NCBI RefSeq assembly: GCF_015070875.1
Contig: NZ_JADDIV010000004.1
Span: 620,001 to 684,000 of the forward strand
Direction: 5' to 3'
DNA: 64,000 nt
Source: Ramlibacter pallidus
GTDB lineage: Bacteria > Pseudomonadota > Gammaproteobacteria > Burkholderiales > Burkholderiaceae_C
The notes beneath the pieces were generated by a model that was given only the letters and a program-made list of their open reading frames with translations, was not told where the DNA came from and searched no databases. Below are positions 1 through 8,244 of this stretch, in pieces; the stretch's first letter is position 1, and each line of letters begins with the position of its first letter. The position numbers and the translations under genes were made by a program.

Positions 1-1
1 G

Positions 2-388
2 CAGCAGCTGCTGGCGGTGCATGGCGACAACGGCACGCACTGGTTCAACTACGGCTTCCTGCTGGAGGAGGCGGGCGATTTCGATCGCGCCGAAGCCGCC
101 TTCCGCCGCGCCACCGAACTGTCTCCCCAGCTCGACCGGGCCTGGTATGGCCTCGGGCTGGTCCTCATCCGCCAGCAGCGGCTCGACGAGGCCGTCGCCG
201 CGCTGAAGAAGAACACGCAATTGCAGCCCATGAGCCCGTACGGCTGGTACCAGCTGGCGCGGGTGCATGTGGACCGGCACGAGCCGGAAGAGGCGCGGAA
301 GATCATCCGCCACCTCTCCCGGTTCGAGCCGAAGGTCGCCGCCCAGCTGGAACGCGAGACGGGCCTGACCGTCTCTCCCGCCAGCTGA
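2..388 (+). CDS. TPR-repeat protein, C-terminal part (5' end outside window)
   Basis: The reading frame is open from the first bases of the window, so the start lies to the left. The visible 128 residues are helical with tetratricopeptide character: pairs such as NYGFLLEEAGDFDRAEAAFRR, AWYGLGLVLIRQQRLDEAVA and GWYQLARVHVDRHEPEEARK follow the W/L/G/Y-A-P pattern of about three TPR units. TPRs mediate protein-protein contacts. No signal peptide or enzymatic domain is visible in the part seen. It ends 104 bp before the symporter small subunit, and whether they are co-transcribed is unclear. The specific role cannot be given. Confidence 0.75.
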   Translation, partial: QQLLAVHGDNGTHWFNYGFLLEEAGDFDRAEAAFRRATELSPQLDRAWYGLGLVLIRQQRLDEAVAALKKNTQLQPMSPYGWYQLARVHVDRHEPEEARKIIRHLSRFEPKVAAQLERETGLTVSPAS

Positions 389-492
389 GAGGCGACCTGA
401 CCGGGGCGGCCCGGTTGCAGGCCGCGGCGCGAGCCGCGGCGGGCCGCATGGCAACTGTGGAGAAGAAGGACTTCGGTCCAAAAGGAGACGAC

Positions 493-750
493 ATGGAGAT
501 GACCGCAAGGCATCGGGAGTACTGGCAGAGGAACCTGCGCATCACCGGCATCCTGCTGGCGATCTGGTTCGTCGTGACCTTCGTCGTGGGCTACTTCGCC
601 CGCGACCTGAGCTTCAACTTCTTCGGCTGGCCCTTCAGCTTCTGGATGGGGGCCCAGGGTGCGCTGGTCGTGTACGTCGCGATCATCTGGTTCTACGCGC
701 GCTACATGAACAAGCTGGACCAGGAATACGGCGTCGCCGAGGAGGACTGA
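493..750 (+). CDS. DUF4212 small subunit of a sodium/solute symporter
   Basis: This is an 85-residue membrane protein with two hydrophobic segments (about residues 17-38 and 48-72), including WPFSFWMGAQGALVVYVAI. The length and pattern match the DUF4212 family, whose genes almost always precede a large SSS-family symporter, as here with a 4-bp gap. The pair probably forms one transporter for acetate or another short organic acid; the substrate is inferred. The ATG at 493 was chosen because AAAGGAGA lies 5 bases upstream. An in-frame TTG at 415 has no such site. Confidence 0.88.
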   Translation: MEMTARHREYWQRNLRITGILLAIWFVVTFVVGYFARDLSFNFFGWPFSFWMGAQGALVVYVAIIWFYARYMNKLDQEYGVAEED

Positions 751-754
751 CACC

Positions 755-2890
755 ATGGCCACCCTCAATCCCGAAAAAGCCCAGCCGAACGTCTCCACGG
801 CGTCCAACACCGCCTTCAAGAAGCAGCTGAACAAGGTCTACGGCTTCTACACCGGGGGTTTCGTCGCCTTCGTGGTCGTGCTGGCGGTCCTGGAGCAGAT
901 GGGCCTGAACCGCGACTGGATCGGTTTCATCTTCCTGCTCGCCACCATCGGCCTGTATGCCGGCATCGGCATCATGAGCCGCACGACCGACGCCGCGGAA
1001 TACTACGTGGCGGGGCGCCGCGTGCCCGCCGTCTACAACGGCATGGCGACCGGCGCCGACTGGATGTCGGCGGCTTCGTTCATCGGCATGGCCGGCACGC
1101 TGTACCTCACGGGCTACAGCGGCCTCGCGTTCATCATGGGATGGACCGGCGGCTACGTGCTGGTGGCGCTGTTCCTCGCGCCCTACCTGCGCAAGTTCGG
1201 CCAGTTCACCATCCCCGACTTCCTGGGCGAGCGCTACGGCGGCAACCTGCCGCGCTTCATCGGCATCGTGGCCGCGATCCTCTGCTCCTTCACCTACGTG
1301 GTGGCGCAGATCTACGGCGTCGGCATCATCACCACCCGCCTGACCGGCGTGGCCTTCGAGATCGGCATCTTCCTGGGCCTCGCGGGCATCCTGGTGTGCT
1401 CGTTCCTGGGCGGCATGCGCGCGGTCACCTGGACCCAGGTGGCGCAGTACATCATCCTGATCATCGCGTACCTGATCCCGGTGGTCTGGCTGTCGGTCAA
1501 GCAGACCAGCGTGCCGGTCCCGCAGCTGGTGTACGGCTACCAGATGGAGAAGGTGACGGCCAAGGAAGCGCAGCTGATCGCCGACCCCGGCGAGCAGGCG
1601 GTGCGCAAGGTCTACGCCGACCGCGCGGCGGCCCTGGCGGAGAAGCTGAAGAACCCCGGCCCGGCGCTCGCCGCGGACCGCGCGGCAGCGGAGAAGAAGG
1701 TCGCCGACCTGCGCGCCGGCACGGCGCCCGTGGCCGAACTGCAGGCGGCCGAGAAGGCGCTGGCCGCGATGCCGAAGGACGAAGCCGCAGCGGTCAAGGC
1801 CTGGACGGCCGCCAAGACCGCCGCCGAGGCGAAGGACAAGCCGCTCGGCGGCATGCCGCGGCACGGGCAGATCTTCGCGGGGGACCCGAACGGGGACCAG
1901 AAGGCGAAGGACACCTATGACACGTCGCGGCGCAACTTCCTGGCGCTGATCTTCTGCCTGATGGTGGGCACGGCCGCACTGCCGCACATCCTGATGCGCT
2001 ACTACACGACGCCCAGCGTCAAGGAGGCGCGCGACTCGGTGACGTGGTCGCTGTTCTTCATCTTCCTGCTGTACTTCACGGCGCCGGCGCTGGCGGTGCT
2101 GGTGAAGTACGAGATGTTCAACAACGTCGTGGGCAGCTCGTTCCAGAACCTGCCGTTCTGGATCTCCGCCTGGAACAAGGTCGACCCGACGCTGCTGTCC
2201 GTGGCCGACCTGAACAAGGACGGCATCCTGCAGTTCGGCGAGATCACCATCGGCGGCGACATCGTGGTGCTGGCGACCCCGGCCATCGGCGGATTGCCGT
2301 ACGTGGTGTCCGGCCTGGTGGCGGCGGGCGGCCTCGCGGCTGCGCTCTCCACGGCGGACGGCCTGCTGCTGACGATCGCCAACGCGCTGTCGCACGACCT
2401 TTACTACAAGATGATCGACCCGAACGCGCCCACGGCCCGCCGTGTGATGCTGTCGAAGATCCTGCTGCTGATCGTGGCCCTGGCCGCGGCGGCGGTGGCC
2501 TCGCAGAAACCGGCCGACATCCTGTTCCTGGTTTCCGCGGCGTTCTCGTTCGCGGCCGCGGCCTTCTTCCCGGCGCTGGTGCTGGGGATCTTCTGGAAGC
2601 GCGCCACGGGCATCGCCGCCTCGCTGGGCATGGTCGCCGGCCTCGGCGTGACCCTGTACTACATGGTCACCACCCAGCCCTGGATGCGCGGCGTGTTCGG
2701 CGTCACCTCGCCGATCGAGCTGTGGTGGGGCATCCAGCCGATTTCCGCCGGCCTGTTCGGCGTGCCGATCGGCTTCGCGGTGATCATCCTGGTGAGCCTG
2801 TTCACCCCTGCGCCGGACAAGAAGACGCAGGAGCTGGTCGAACACGTGCGCTATCCGGAGCTGCGCGGCACGGCGGCCCGCACCGCCTGA
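755..2890 (+). CDS. Sodium:solute symporter, ActP-like large subunit (VC_2705 type)
   Basis: A 711-residue SSS-family permease expected to co-transport Na+ and a small organic acid across the inner membrane. Family signatures include the AAEYYVAGRRVPAVYNGMA motif near the N-terminus and the conserved GADWMSAASFIGMAG helix. It is about 150 residues longer than E. coli ActP. The extra length is an Ala/Lys/Glu-rich soluble insert at about residues 266-388, between two membrane segments. A second hydrophilic loop contains DLNKDGILQFGE (residues 485-496), a perfect canonical EF-hand calcium loop. It follows the DUF4212 gene by 4 bp, and a strong terminator follows at 2912-2942. The cyclic-nucleotide/CBS protein at 3410 may regulate it. 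The substrate is unproven. Confidence 0.88.
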   Translation: MATLNPEKAQPNVSTASNTAFKKQLNKVYGFYTGGFVAFVVVLAVLEQMGLNRDWIGFIFLLATIGLYAGIGIMSRTTDAAEYYVAGRRVPAVYNGMATGADWMSAASFIGMAGTLYLTGYSGLAFIMGWTGGYVLVALFLAPYLRKFGQFTIPDFLGERYGGNLPRFIGIVAAILCSFTYVVAQIYGVGIITTRLTGVAFEIGIFLGLAGILVCSFLGGMRAVTWTQVAQYIILIIAYLIPVVWLSVKQTSVPVPQLVYGYQMEKVTAKEAQLIADPGEQAVRKVYADRAAALAEKLKNPGPALAADRAAAEKKVADLRAGTAPVAELQAAEKALAAMPKDEAAAVKAWTAAKTAAEAKDKPLGGMPRHGQIFAGDPNGDQKAKDTYDTSRRNFLALIFCLMVGTAALPHILMRYYTTPSVKEARDSVTWSLFFIFLLYFTAPALAVLVKYEMFNNVVGSSFQNLPFWISAWNKVDPTLLSVADLNKDGILQFGEITIGGDIVVLATPAIGGLPYVVSGLVAAGGLAAALSTADGLLLTIANALSHDLYYKMIDPNAPTARRVMLSKILLLIVALAAAAVASQKPADILFLVSAAFSFAAAAFFPALVLGIFWKRATGIAASLGMVAGLGVTLYYMVTTQPWMRGVFGVTSPIELWWGIQPISAGLFGVPIGFAVIILVSLFTPAPDKKTQELVEHVRYPELRGTAARTA

Positions 2891-2911
2891 CCGCACGCTT
2901 CGCGCGAGACG

Positions 2912-2942
2912 AGCCCCGGGGGTGCGCCCCCGGGGCTTTTTT
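2912..2942 (+). terminator. Intrinsic terminator after the symporter operon
   Basis: AGCCCCGGGGG and CCCCCGGGGCT form an 11-bp perfect stem around a TGCG loop, followed by a run of T. It lies 22 bp after the symporter stop and abuts the stop codon of the convergent gene at 2942. Confidence 0.9.
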
Positions 2943-3328
2943 CATTGCGCCGAGATCGTCCAGTCGCGCGAGCACTTGCGGCAGCAGACGTCGATCGCCT
3001 GCAGCCGCGGGCGCTGGCCCACGACCCGGAAGCGGCCGTAATCGCCGCAGTCGGGGCAGCTCGCCTGGTTGGCTGCCATCTCCGCGCGCATCAGCAGGAA
3101 CAGGTAGCGGCGGATCGCCCAGAGGCCGATCGCGGCGCAGACGACGACGAACAGCACGTTCGCAAGCTGCGTATCCCCCCGGGAGGTGCGGTACGCCTCC
3201 ATGCTGGCGACCAGCGCGATCGCGCTGAGGAAGGCCAGCACCATGTGGGCATGGCTGGACAGCAGCTGCCGCTCGTACCACTTGCGGAAGCCGATGCGCT
3301 TGAAATGTTCGAACAGGCGACTTTCCAT
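2942..3328 (-). CDS. Small membrane protein with a C-terminal cysteine cluster
   Basis: A 128-residue protein of unknown function. Two membrane segments are visible (about residues 28-45 and 56-74). The cytoplasmic tail carries CPDC and, about 25 residues later, CCRKC. Paired CxxC/CxxC spacing of this kind suggests a zinc ribbon. The ATG at 3328 is preceded by GAGG at a good distance, and no other start fits as well. It converges on the symporter and is divergent from the CBS-domain gene at 3410. It may be an accessory membrane protein of that locus, but nothing in the sequence proves it. Confidence 0.7.
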   Translation of the reverse strand: MESRLFEHFKRIGFRKWYERQLLSSHAHMVLAFLSAIALVASMEAYRTSRGDTQLANVLFVVVCAAIGLWAIRRYLFLLMRAEMAANQASCPDCGDYGRFRVVGQRPRLQAIDVCCRKCSRDWTISAQ

Positions 3329-3409
3329 GGAGACCTCGCTGTGAGCTAGCAGGATTCTGCGGCGCGGCGGGTCGCCAGCGTGTGAGCATTCATCGATAAT
3401 TCTTCCACC

Positions 3410-5299
3410 ATGCTCGACAGCAGCAGCCGCTCCCCGCCGCCGGCCAGCCTGCTGGCGGCGCTGCGCCCGGACCTGGTGCGGCATCCGCCGTTCTCGGAGA
3501 TGGCGCAGGAGGCGGTGGACTTCTTCCTCGCGCATGCGGAGCAGCGCTACTACGCACCGGAGGAACTGCTCGTCGACCCCGCCTCCGGGCCGGTGCGCGA
3601 GATCTTCGTGATCCGCCAGGGGGCCGTGAGCGGCGTCAAGGGCCTGGCCGAACTCTCCGGCGGTGCGTTCTCGTACGAGGCCGGCGACCTGTTCCCGCTC
3701 AGCGCCGCGGTCGCGCGCCGGCCGGTGACGGCCACCTACCGCTCCACCTCCGACACGTTCGTGCTGGTGCTGCCGGTGGAGGCGATGGATGCGCTCGCCG
3801 GCCGCAGCCCGGAGTTCGCCGACTTCCTGAACCGCCGCATCGCGCAGTTCCTCGACCTTTCCCGCCGCGCGCTGCAGGTGGCGTACGCCTCCCAGACCCT
3901 GGCGGAACAATCGCTGGAGACGGCGCTCGGCGACCTGGTGCAGCGCCAGCCCGTCACCTGCGGCCCGGAGACTCCGCTGCGCGCGGCGCTGGCCCTGATG
4001 CACGGCCGCCGCATCGGCTCCGTGATCGTGACGGGCACCGGCGGCGAGGCGCTGGGCATCCTCACGCGCTACGACGTGCTGGGCCGCGTGACGCTGGCGG
4101 AAGTGCCGCTGGACCGGCCGGTGGCCGAGGTGATGGCGCAGCCCGTGCACACGCTCACCGCGGCCCACACCGGCCAGGACGCCGCGCTGCTGATGTCGCA
4201 GCACGGCATCCGTCACGTCCCGGTCACCCGCGACGGCGCCGTGGTCGGGCTCGTTTCGGAGCGGGACCTGTTCGCGCTGCAGCGCCTGTCGCTCAAGCAG
4301 GTGAGCACCGCGATCCGCGCCGCCGCGGACGTCGCGACGCTGAAGCTGGTGGCGCAGGACATCCGACGCTTCGCCCGCAACCTGCTGAGCCAGGGCGTGC
4401 AGGCGCGCCAGCTGACGGCCCTCATCAGCCACCTGAACGACGTGCTGACGCAGCGCCTGCTGGAACTCCTGGCACCCGCGCATGGCGTGTCCCTCGACCG
4501 CATGTGCTGGCTGGCGCTCGGCTCGGAAGGCCGCGGCGAGCAGACCATCGCCACGGACCAGGACAACGCGCTGATCCTCGCGGACGACAGCACCGACGAG
4601 GAGCAGCGCGGCGCCCGGGCGTTCGGCGCCGCGGCCAACGCCGCGCTGGACGACTGCGGCTTTCCGCTGTGCCGCGGCGGCATCATGGCGGGCGCGCCCG
4701 GCGGCTGCCTGCCGCTGCGCGCCTGGCGCGAGCGCTTCTCGCACTGGGTCGAGCACGGGGCGCCGCAGGACCTGCTGGGCGCCAGCGTCTACTTCGACCT
4801 GCGGCCGCTGGCGGGAAACCGCGGCCTGGCCGAAAGCCTGCGGGCCGAAGTGGTGGAGGGCGCGCGCCGCAATGCCCGCTTCCTCAAGCAGCTCGCGCTC
4901 AACGGGCTGTCCCGCGTGCCGCCGCTGAACTGGCTGGGCGGTGTCGAGACGGACGCGGGTGGATCGGTCGACCTGAAGCTGCAGGGCACGGCGATCTTCG
5001 TCGACGCCGCGCGCGTCTACAGCCTGGCGCATGGCATCACGGCCACCAACACGCGCGAGCGGCTGGAAAGCGTGGGCATGCGGCTCGGCTTGCAGCCGGC
5101 GGAGTACGGTGCCTGGGTCGGAGGCTTCGAGTTCCTGCAGATGCTGCGGCTGCGCATCCAGCTCGAAGGCGCGTCTGGCGAACACGCCAACCGCGTGGCG
5201 GTCGCCTCGCTCAACGAGATCGACCGCCGCATCCTGCGCGAGGCGTTCCGCTTTGCCCGGCTGCTGCAGCAGCGGCTGCGGCTGGACTACGAGCGCTGA
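3410..5299 (+). CDS. cNMP-binding/CBS/DUF294 nucleotidyltransferase-like regulator
   Basis: A 629-residue predicted signalling protein. Domains in order: a cyclic-nucleotide-binding-like beta-roll (about 30-150), a CBS pair (about 168-290, adenosine-ligand sensors), a GlnD-like nucleotidyltransferase core with GSEGRGEQ near residue 370 followed by DQDN, and a DUF294 C-terminal helical domain (about 480-625). The Gly-Ser and Asp-x-Asp residues expected for nucleotidyl transfer are present, so it may be active. The exonuclease gene follows 2 bp after its stop, so the two are co-transcribed. This pair commonly sits beside ActP/DUF4212 symporters, which suggests control of organic-acid uptake. 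The target and nucleotide ligand are unknown. Confidence 0.85.
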   Translation: MLDSSSRSPPPASLLAALRPDLVRHPPFSEMAQEAVDFFLAHAEQRYYAPEELLVDPASGPVREIFVIRQGAVSGVKGLAELSGGAFSYEAGDLFPLSAAVARRPVTATYRSTSDTFVLVLPVEAMDALAGRSPEFADFLNRRIAQFLDLSRRALQVAYASQTLAEQSLETALGDLVQRQPVTCGPETPLRAALALMHGRRIGSVIVTGTGGEALGILTRYDVLGRVTLAEVPLDRPVAEVMAQPVHTLTAAHTGQDAALLMSQHGIRHVPVTRDGAVVGLVSERDLFALQRLSLKQVSTAIRAAADVATLKLVAQDIRRFARNLLSQGVQARQLTALISHLNDVLTQRLLELLAPAHGVSLDRMCWLALGSEGRGEQTIATDQDNALILADDSTDEEQRGARAFGAAANAALDDCGFPLCRGGIMAGAPGGCLPLRAWRERFSHWVEHGAPQDLLGASVYFDLRPLAGNRGLAESLRAEVVEGARRNARFLKQLALNGLSRVPPLNWLGGVETDAGGSVDLKLQGTAIFVDAARVYSLAHGITATNTRERLESVGMRLGLQPAEYGAWVGGFEFLQMLRLRIQLEGASGEHANRVAVASLNEIDRRILREAFRFARLLQQRLRLDYER

Positions 5300-5301
5300 G
5301 C

Positions 5302-5934
5302 ATGGCGTGGTGGCGCCGCAGGGCCCAGGAGGTCGACGCCGGTCGCTGGCTCGTCGTCGACGTGGAGACCAGCGGCCTCGATGCGGCGCGCGATCGCCTG
5401 CTGGCGGTCGCCGCGATCGCCCTGAGGGTCGACTGGCAGACCGGGCGCATCGCCATCGACCTGGGCGACAGCTTCGAGGTCGTGCTGCGCCAGGCGGTGC
5501 CGAGCACGCACGACAACATCCTGCTGCACGGCATCGGTGTGCGGCGCCAGCTGGAAGGACGGCCCGCAGCGGACGGACTGCAGGGCTTCGTGGACTTCGC
5601 GGGGCGAGCGCCGCTGCTGGCTTTCCATGCCGCGTTCGACCAGGCGCTGATCGGACGGCACGCACGCGCCTGGCTGGGGGCGGCGCCGGCCAACCCCTGG
5701 CTCGACATCGCGCACCTCTGTGCCGTGACTTACCCCGGGGTGCGCGCGCGCTCCCTCGACGAATGGCTGGCGCATTTCGGCATCCGCTGCGCCGCGCGCC
5801 ACCAGGCGAGCGCCGATACGCTGGCCGAATGCGAACTGCTGCTGCGCATCTGGCCGCGCGTGGCCGCGGAGTGCGCCGGCTGGGACGAGGTCCGGCGGCT
5901 GGCGGCGCGTCACCGCTGGATCGCGCACGGCTGA
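5302..5934 (+). CDS. DnaQ/PolC-type 3'-5' exonuclease
   Basis: A 210-residue DEDDh-family exonuclease. Exo I is VVDVETSG (Asp20, Glu22), Exo II lies in LAFHAAFDQAL, and Exo III is RHQASADTL with the His and Asp of the DEDDh subclass, so all metal ligands are present. It resembles the proofreading subunit epsilon but is a stand-alone, short protein, unlikely to be the replicative DnaQ itself. It starts 2 bp after the CBS/DUF294 gene and is translationally coupled to it. The same gene order accompanies symporters in many proteobacteria, but the reason for pairing a nuclease with a transporter regulator is not known. Confidence 0.87.
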   Translation: MAWWRRRAQEVDAGRWLVVDVETSGLDAARDRLLAVAAIALRVDWQTGRIAIDLGDSFEVVLRQAVPSTHDNILLHGIGVRRQLEGRPAADGLQGFVDFAGRAPLLAFHAAFDQALIGRHARAWLGAAPANPWLDIAHLCAVTYPGVRARSLDEWLAHFGIRCAARHQASADTLAECELLLRIWPRVAAECAGWDEVRRLAARHRWIAHG

Positions 5935-6005
5935 GGCAACGCCCGATCGGCATAGCCCGATGCGGCGGTTTCCGACGCCGTAACGGTGGGTAATCTGGGA
6001 AACTG

Positions 6006-6473
6006 ATGCCTCACAGCCCCACGACCGCCATGTCCTTCATGAAGACCGCCGCCGGGCACCAGGTGCTCAAGGACCGCTCGGCGGGCCTGCCGCAGCGCCT
6101 GCGGATGGCGCTGATCCTGATCGACGGCCACCGCAGCCTCGAGGAGGTGCTGGCGGCGACGGCGAACAGCGGCGTGACCCGCGCCGACATCGAGCGGCTC
6201 ATGGCAATGGGGCTGGTGGCCGACGAGCCGGGAGACTCCTATCCGGTGCCGCTCCTGACGGAGACCCGCACCACCGCCACCGAACGCGAACGCTACATGC
6301 GGGCCTACGAGATCGCCACGCGCCTCACGGCCGACGTCGGGGCGCGCGACCTGAACCTCGCGGTCGAAGGGGCCGCCTCCCTCGCGGAGCTGGAAGCGCT
6401 GGCGCCGCGCATCCGCGCCGCCGTTGGCCCGGTGCGCTTCGCGCCGCTCGACGCGGCCCTGCGGCCCGCCTGA
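6006..6473 (+). CDS. Hypothetical protein, conserved-looking, no recognised domain
   Basis: A 155-residue soluble protein that I cannot assign to a family. The N-terminal half (RMALILIDGHRSLEEVLAAT, then SGVTRADIERLMAMGLV) reads like a small winged-helix or DUF2 -style helical module, and the C-terminal part is amphipathic helical. There are no membrane segments or cysteines. The ATG at 6006 has a weak GGGAAA site just upstream, and an ATG at 6030 is possible. It stands alone between the exonuclease gene and the rpsF promoter. Confidence 0.6.
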   Translation: MPHSPTTAMSFMKTAAGHQVLKDRSAGLPQRLRMALILIDGHRSLEEVLAATANSGVTRADIERLMAMGLVADEPGDSYPVPLLTETRTTATERERYMRAYEIATRLTADVGARDLNLAVEGAASLAELEALAPRIRAAVGPVRFAPLDAALRPA

Positions 6474-6506
6474 GCCAGCTGCTCGGCAGCGTCCGCGGCA
6501 GCGGGC

Positions 6507-6512
6507 TATAAT
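6507..6512 (+). promoter_or_regulatory. Candidate -10 box for the rpsF operon
   Basis: A perfect TATAAT lies 93 bp upstream of the rpsF start codon. The expected -35 region is GC-rich and poor, which is common for ribosomal-protein promoters in this group. It implies an 85-90 nt leader containing the hairpin at 6566-6587. Confidence 0.55.
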
Positions 6513-6565
6513 CGCGGGCTCACCTTGCTGCACCCCGTCCAGACGCCGGGGGCAGCTTCAACCGA

Positions 6566-6587
6566 GCGCCGCGCGACCGCGCGGCGC
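6566..6587 (+). promoter_or_regulatory. rpsF leader hairpin (possible S6:S18 autoregulatory site)
   Basis: GCGCCGCGCG pairs with CGCGCGGCGC around a tiny loop, ending 8 bases before the AAGGAG ribosome-binding site of rpsF; CCGAG precedes it. rpsF operons in many bacteria carry an RNA stem-loop bound by the S6:S18 dimer. Position and operon fit that, but the diagnostic CCG bulge was not modelled. Confidence 0.4.
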
Positions 6588-6604
6588 GATCCACAAGGAG
6601 TCGT

Positions 6605-6970
6605 ATGCGTCACTATGAAATCGTCTTGCTGATCCACCCGGATCAGAGCGAGCAGGTTCCGGCCATGCTGGAGCGCTACAAGGGCATGATCACCACCGGC
6701 AACGGCAAGGTGCACCGTGTCGAGGACTGGGGCCGCCGCCAGCTGGCGTACCAGATCAACAAGCTCGCCAAGGCTCACTTCCTGTGCATCAACATCGAGG
6801 CCGACCAGGCCGTGATGAGCGAGCTGGAACACGCGTTCCGCTTCAACGATGCCGTGCTGCGCCACCTGACCGTGGTGAAGAAGAAGGCCGAAACGGGCCC
6901 GTCCTCCATGATGAAGACCGTGGAGCGCGAGGAAGCCCGCAAGGCGCAGCAGGCGGAGTTCCAGTCGTAA
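6605..6970 (+). CDS. rpsF: 30S ribosomal protein S6
   Basis: S6, 121 residues, binds the central domain of 16S rRNA as a dimer with S18. The N-terminus [19 protein letters not shown] and the motif [12 protein letters not shown] are classic S6. The C-terminal tail is basic and acidic mixed, as in other betaproteobacteria. A strong AAGGAG lies 5 bases before the ATG. It is the first gene of rpsF-priB-rpsR-rplI, the standard order in this class. Confidence 0.98.
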   Translation: MRHYEIVLLIHPDQSEQVPAMLERYKGMITTGNGKVHRVEDWGRRQLAYQINKLAKAHFLCINIEADQAVMSELEHAFRFNDAVLRHLTVVKKKAETGPSSMMKTVEREEARKAQQAEFQS

Positions 6971-6989
6971 GCGGCAGCTGCCGCCGGGC

Positions 6990-7280
6990 GTGAACCAGAC
7001 GATCCTGAGCGCGCGTATCGCGGAGGCCAAGCCCCTGCGCTACACCCCCGCCGGACTGCCCGCCGTCGACCTGAGGCTCGAGCACGAGTCGGAAGCCCTC
7101 GAAGCGGGGCATCCGAGGCAGGTCAAGGTGGAGGTCAGGGCGGTCGCCTTCGGGACCGACGCCGAGACGCTTGCGCGGCAGGCGGTCGGCAGCGGATTCA
7201 GGTTCACGGGCTTCCTGGCGGCACCGCGGCACGGCAGGCACCCTGTCCTCCACATCCAGTCATTCCAGCAAGACACTTAA
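6990..7280 (+). CDS. priB: Primosomal replication protein N
   Basis: PriB, 96 residues, is a single-stranded-DNA-binding OB-fold protein of the replication restart primosome. It starts MNQTILSARIAEAKPLRYTP and ends in the conserved HIQSFQQD segment. A GTG start at 6990 was chosen because it gives the known family N-terminus; CCGCCGGG upstream is a poor ribosome-binding site, so translation is probably coupled to rpsF 19 bp upstream. Placement between rpsF and rpsR is characteristic of beta- and gammaproteobacteria. Confidence 0.96.
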   Translation: MNQTILSARIAEAKPLRYTPAGLPAVDLRLEHESEALEAGHPRQVKVEVRAVAFGTDAETLARQAVGSGFRFTGFLAAPRHGRHPVLHIQSFQQDT

Positions 7281-7298
7281 CTTTCGTAGAGGTCCACC

Positions 7299-7580
7299 AT
7301 GGCCACGTTCAAGAAATTCAACAAGGACAAGCGTCCGAAGCGCAACACCCAGTCGCTGCTGTTCAAGCGCAAGCGCTTCTGCCGCTTCACCGTCGCCGGC
7401 GTCGAAGAGATCGACTACAAGGACGTCGACACCCTGCGCGACTTCATCTCCGAGAACGGCAAGATCATCCCCGCGCGCCTGACCGGCACCCGCGCGATCT
7501 ACCAGCGGCAGCTGAACACCGCCATCAAGCGCGCGCGCTTCCTGGCGATGATCCCGTACTCCGACCAGCACCGCATCTGA
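7299..7580 (+). CDS. rpsR: 30S ribosomal protein S18
   Basis: S18, 93 residues, partner of S6 in the platform of the small subunit. The core [20 protein letters not shown] and [14 protein letters not shown] are diagnostic. The N-terminal basic extension [13 protein letters not shown] is usual for betaproteobacteria. An AGAGGTCC site precedes the ATG. rplI begins 10 bp after the stop. Confidence 0.98.
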   Translation: MATFKKFNKDKRPKRNTQSLLFKRKRFCRFTVAGVEEIDYKDVDTLRDFISENGKIIPARLTGTRAIYQRQLNTAIKRARFLAMIPYSDQHRI

Positions 7581-7590
7581 GGACGCCGCC

Positions 7591-8043
7591 ATGCAAGTCA
7601 TCCTGCTCGAAAAAGTCATCAACCTGGGCAACCTGGGCGAGATCGTCAAGGTGAAGGACGGCTACGCCCGTAACTTCCTGATCCCCCAAGGCCATGCCCG
7701 CCGCGCCACCGACGCGAACAAGGCCGAATTCGAAGCCAAGCGCGCCGAGCTCGAAAAGCAGGCCGCCGCCAAGCTGGCCGAGGCGCAAGCCACGGGCGAG
7801 AAGCTGGCCGGCAAGACCGTCAAGCTGACCCAGAAGGCCGGCGTCGACGGCCGCCTGTTCGGCTCGGTCACCAACTTCGACATCGCCGAGGAACTCACCA
7901 AGATGGGCTTCCCGGTCGCGAAGGCCCAGGTGCGCATGCCCAACGGCCCGATCAAGACCGTGGGCGACAGCGCCGTGTCCGTGGCCCTGCACACCGACGT
8001 GGTGGTGGAAGTCAACGTGACCGTGTACGGCGAAACGGCCTGA
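7591..8043 (+). CDS. rplI: 50S ribosomal protein L9
   Basis: L9, 150 residues. It has the two-domain L9 layout: the N-terminal rRNA-binding domain ([30 protein letters not shown]), a long charged helix of alternating Ala/Lys/Glu (about 40-75), and the C-terminal domain ([16 protein letters not shown]). It is the last gene of the operon; a terminator follows at 8064-8088. Confidence 0.98.
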   Translation: MQVILLEKVINLGNLGEIVKVKDGYARNFLIPQGHARRATDANKAEFEAKRAELEKQAAAKLAEAQATGEKLAGKTVKLTQKAGVDGRLFGSVTNFDIAEELTKMGFPVAKAQVRMPNGPIKTVGDSAVSVALHTDVVVEVNVTVYGETA

Positions 8044-8063
8044 GCCTTTTCCGCGCACGGCAA

Positions 8064-8088
8064 GGCCGCCTTCGGGCGGCTTTTTTTT
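8064..8088 (+). terminator. Intrinsic terminator of the rpsF-rplI operon
   Basis: GCCGCC-TTCG-GGCGGC with an eight-T tract, 21 bp downstream of the rplI stop. The UUCG tetraloop makes it a very stable hairpin. Confidence 0.95.
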
Positions 8089-8125
8089 GGCCTTAGGCAA
8101 GCGGCTGAGGCCGGGCAGGTGGAAT

Positions 8126-8145
8126 CACTGTTGTTTCATACAGTG
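8126..8145 (+). promoter_or_regulatory. LexA-type SOS box overlapping a promoter
   Basis: CACTGT-N8-ACAGTG is a perfect 6-bp inverted repeat containing the core CTGT-N8-ACAG, the LexA operator form known for beta- and gammaproteobacteria. A possible -35 (TTGTTT, 8131-8136) lies inside it, with a -10-like ATGATA 17 bp downstream, so LexA would block the promoter. The nearest downstream gene is the small membrane protein at 8245. Confidence 0.6.
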
Positions 8146-8244
8146 TTTGGTTCATGATAGCTCTGTCGTGGGCGCGCCCATGGCCGGGTTCGGTGGGAAC
8201 AGCGGCAAGTCGCGAGCGCCCGAAGTCCGAACGGGAAGAGCGAG

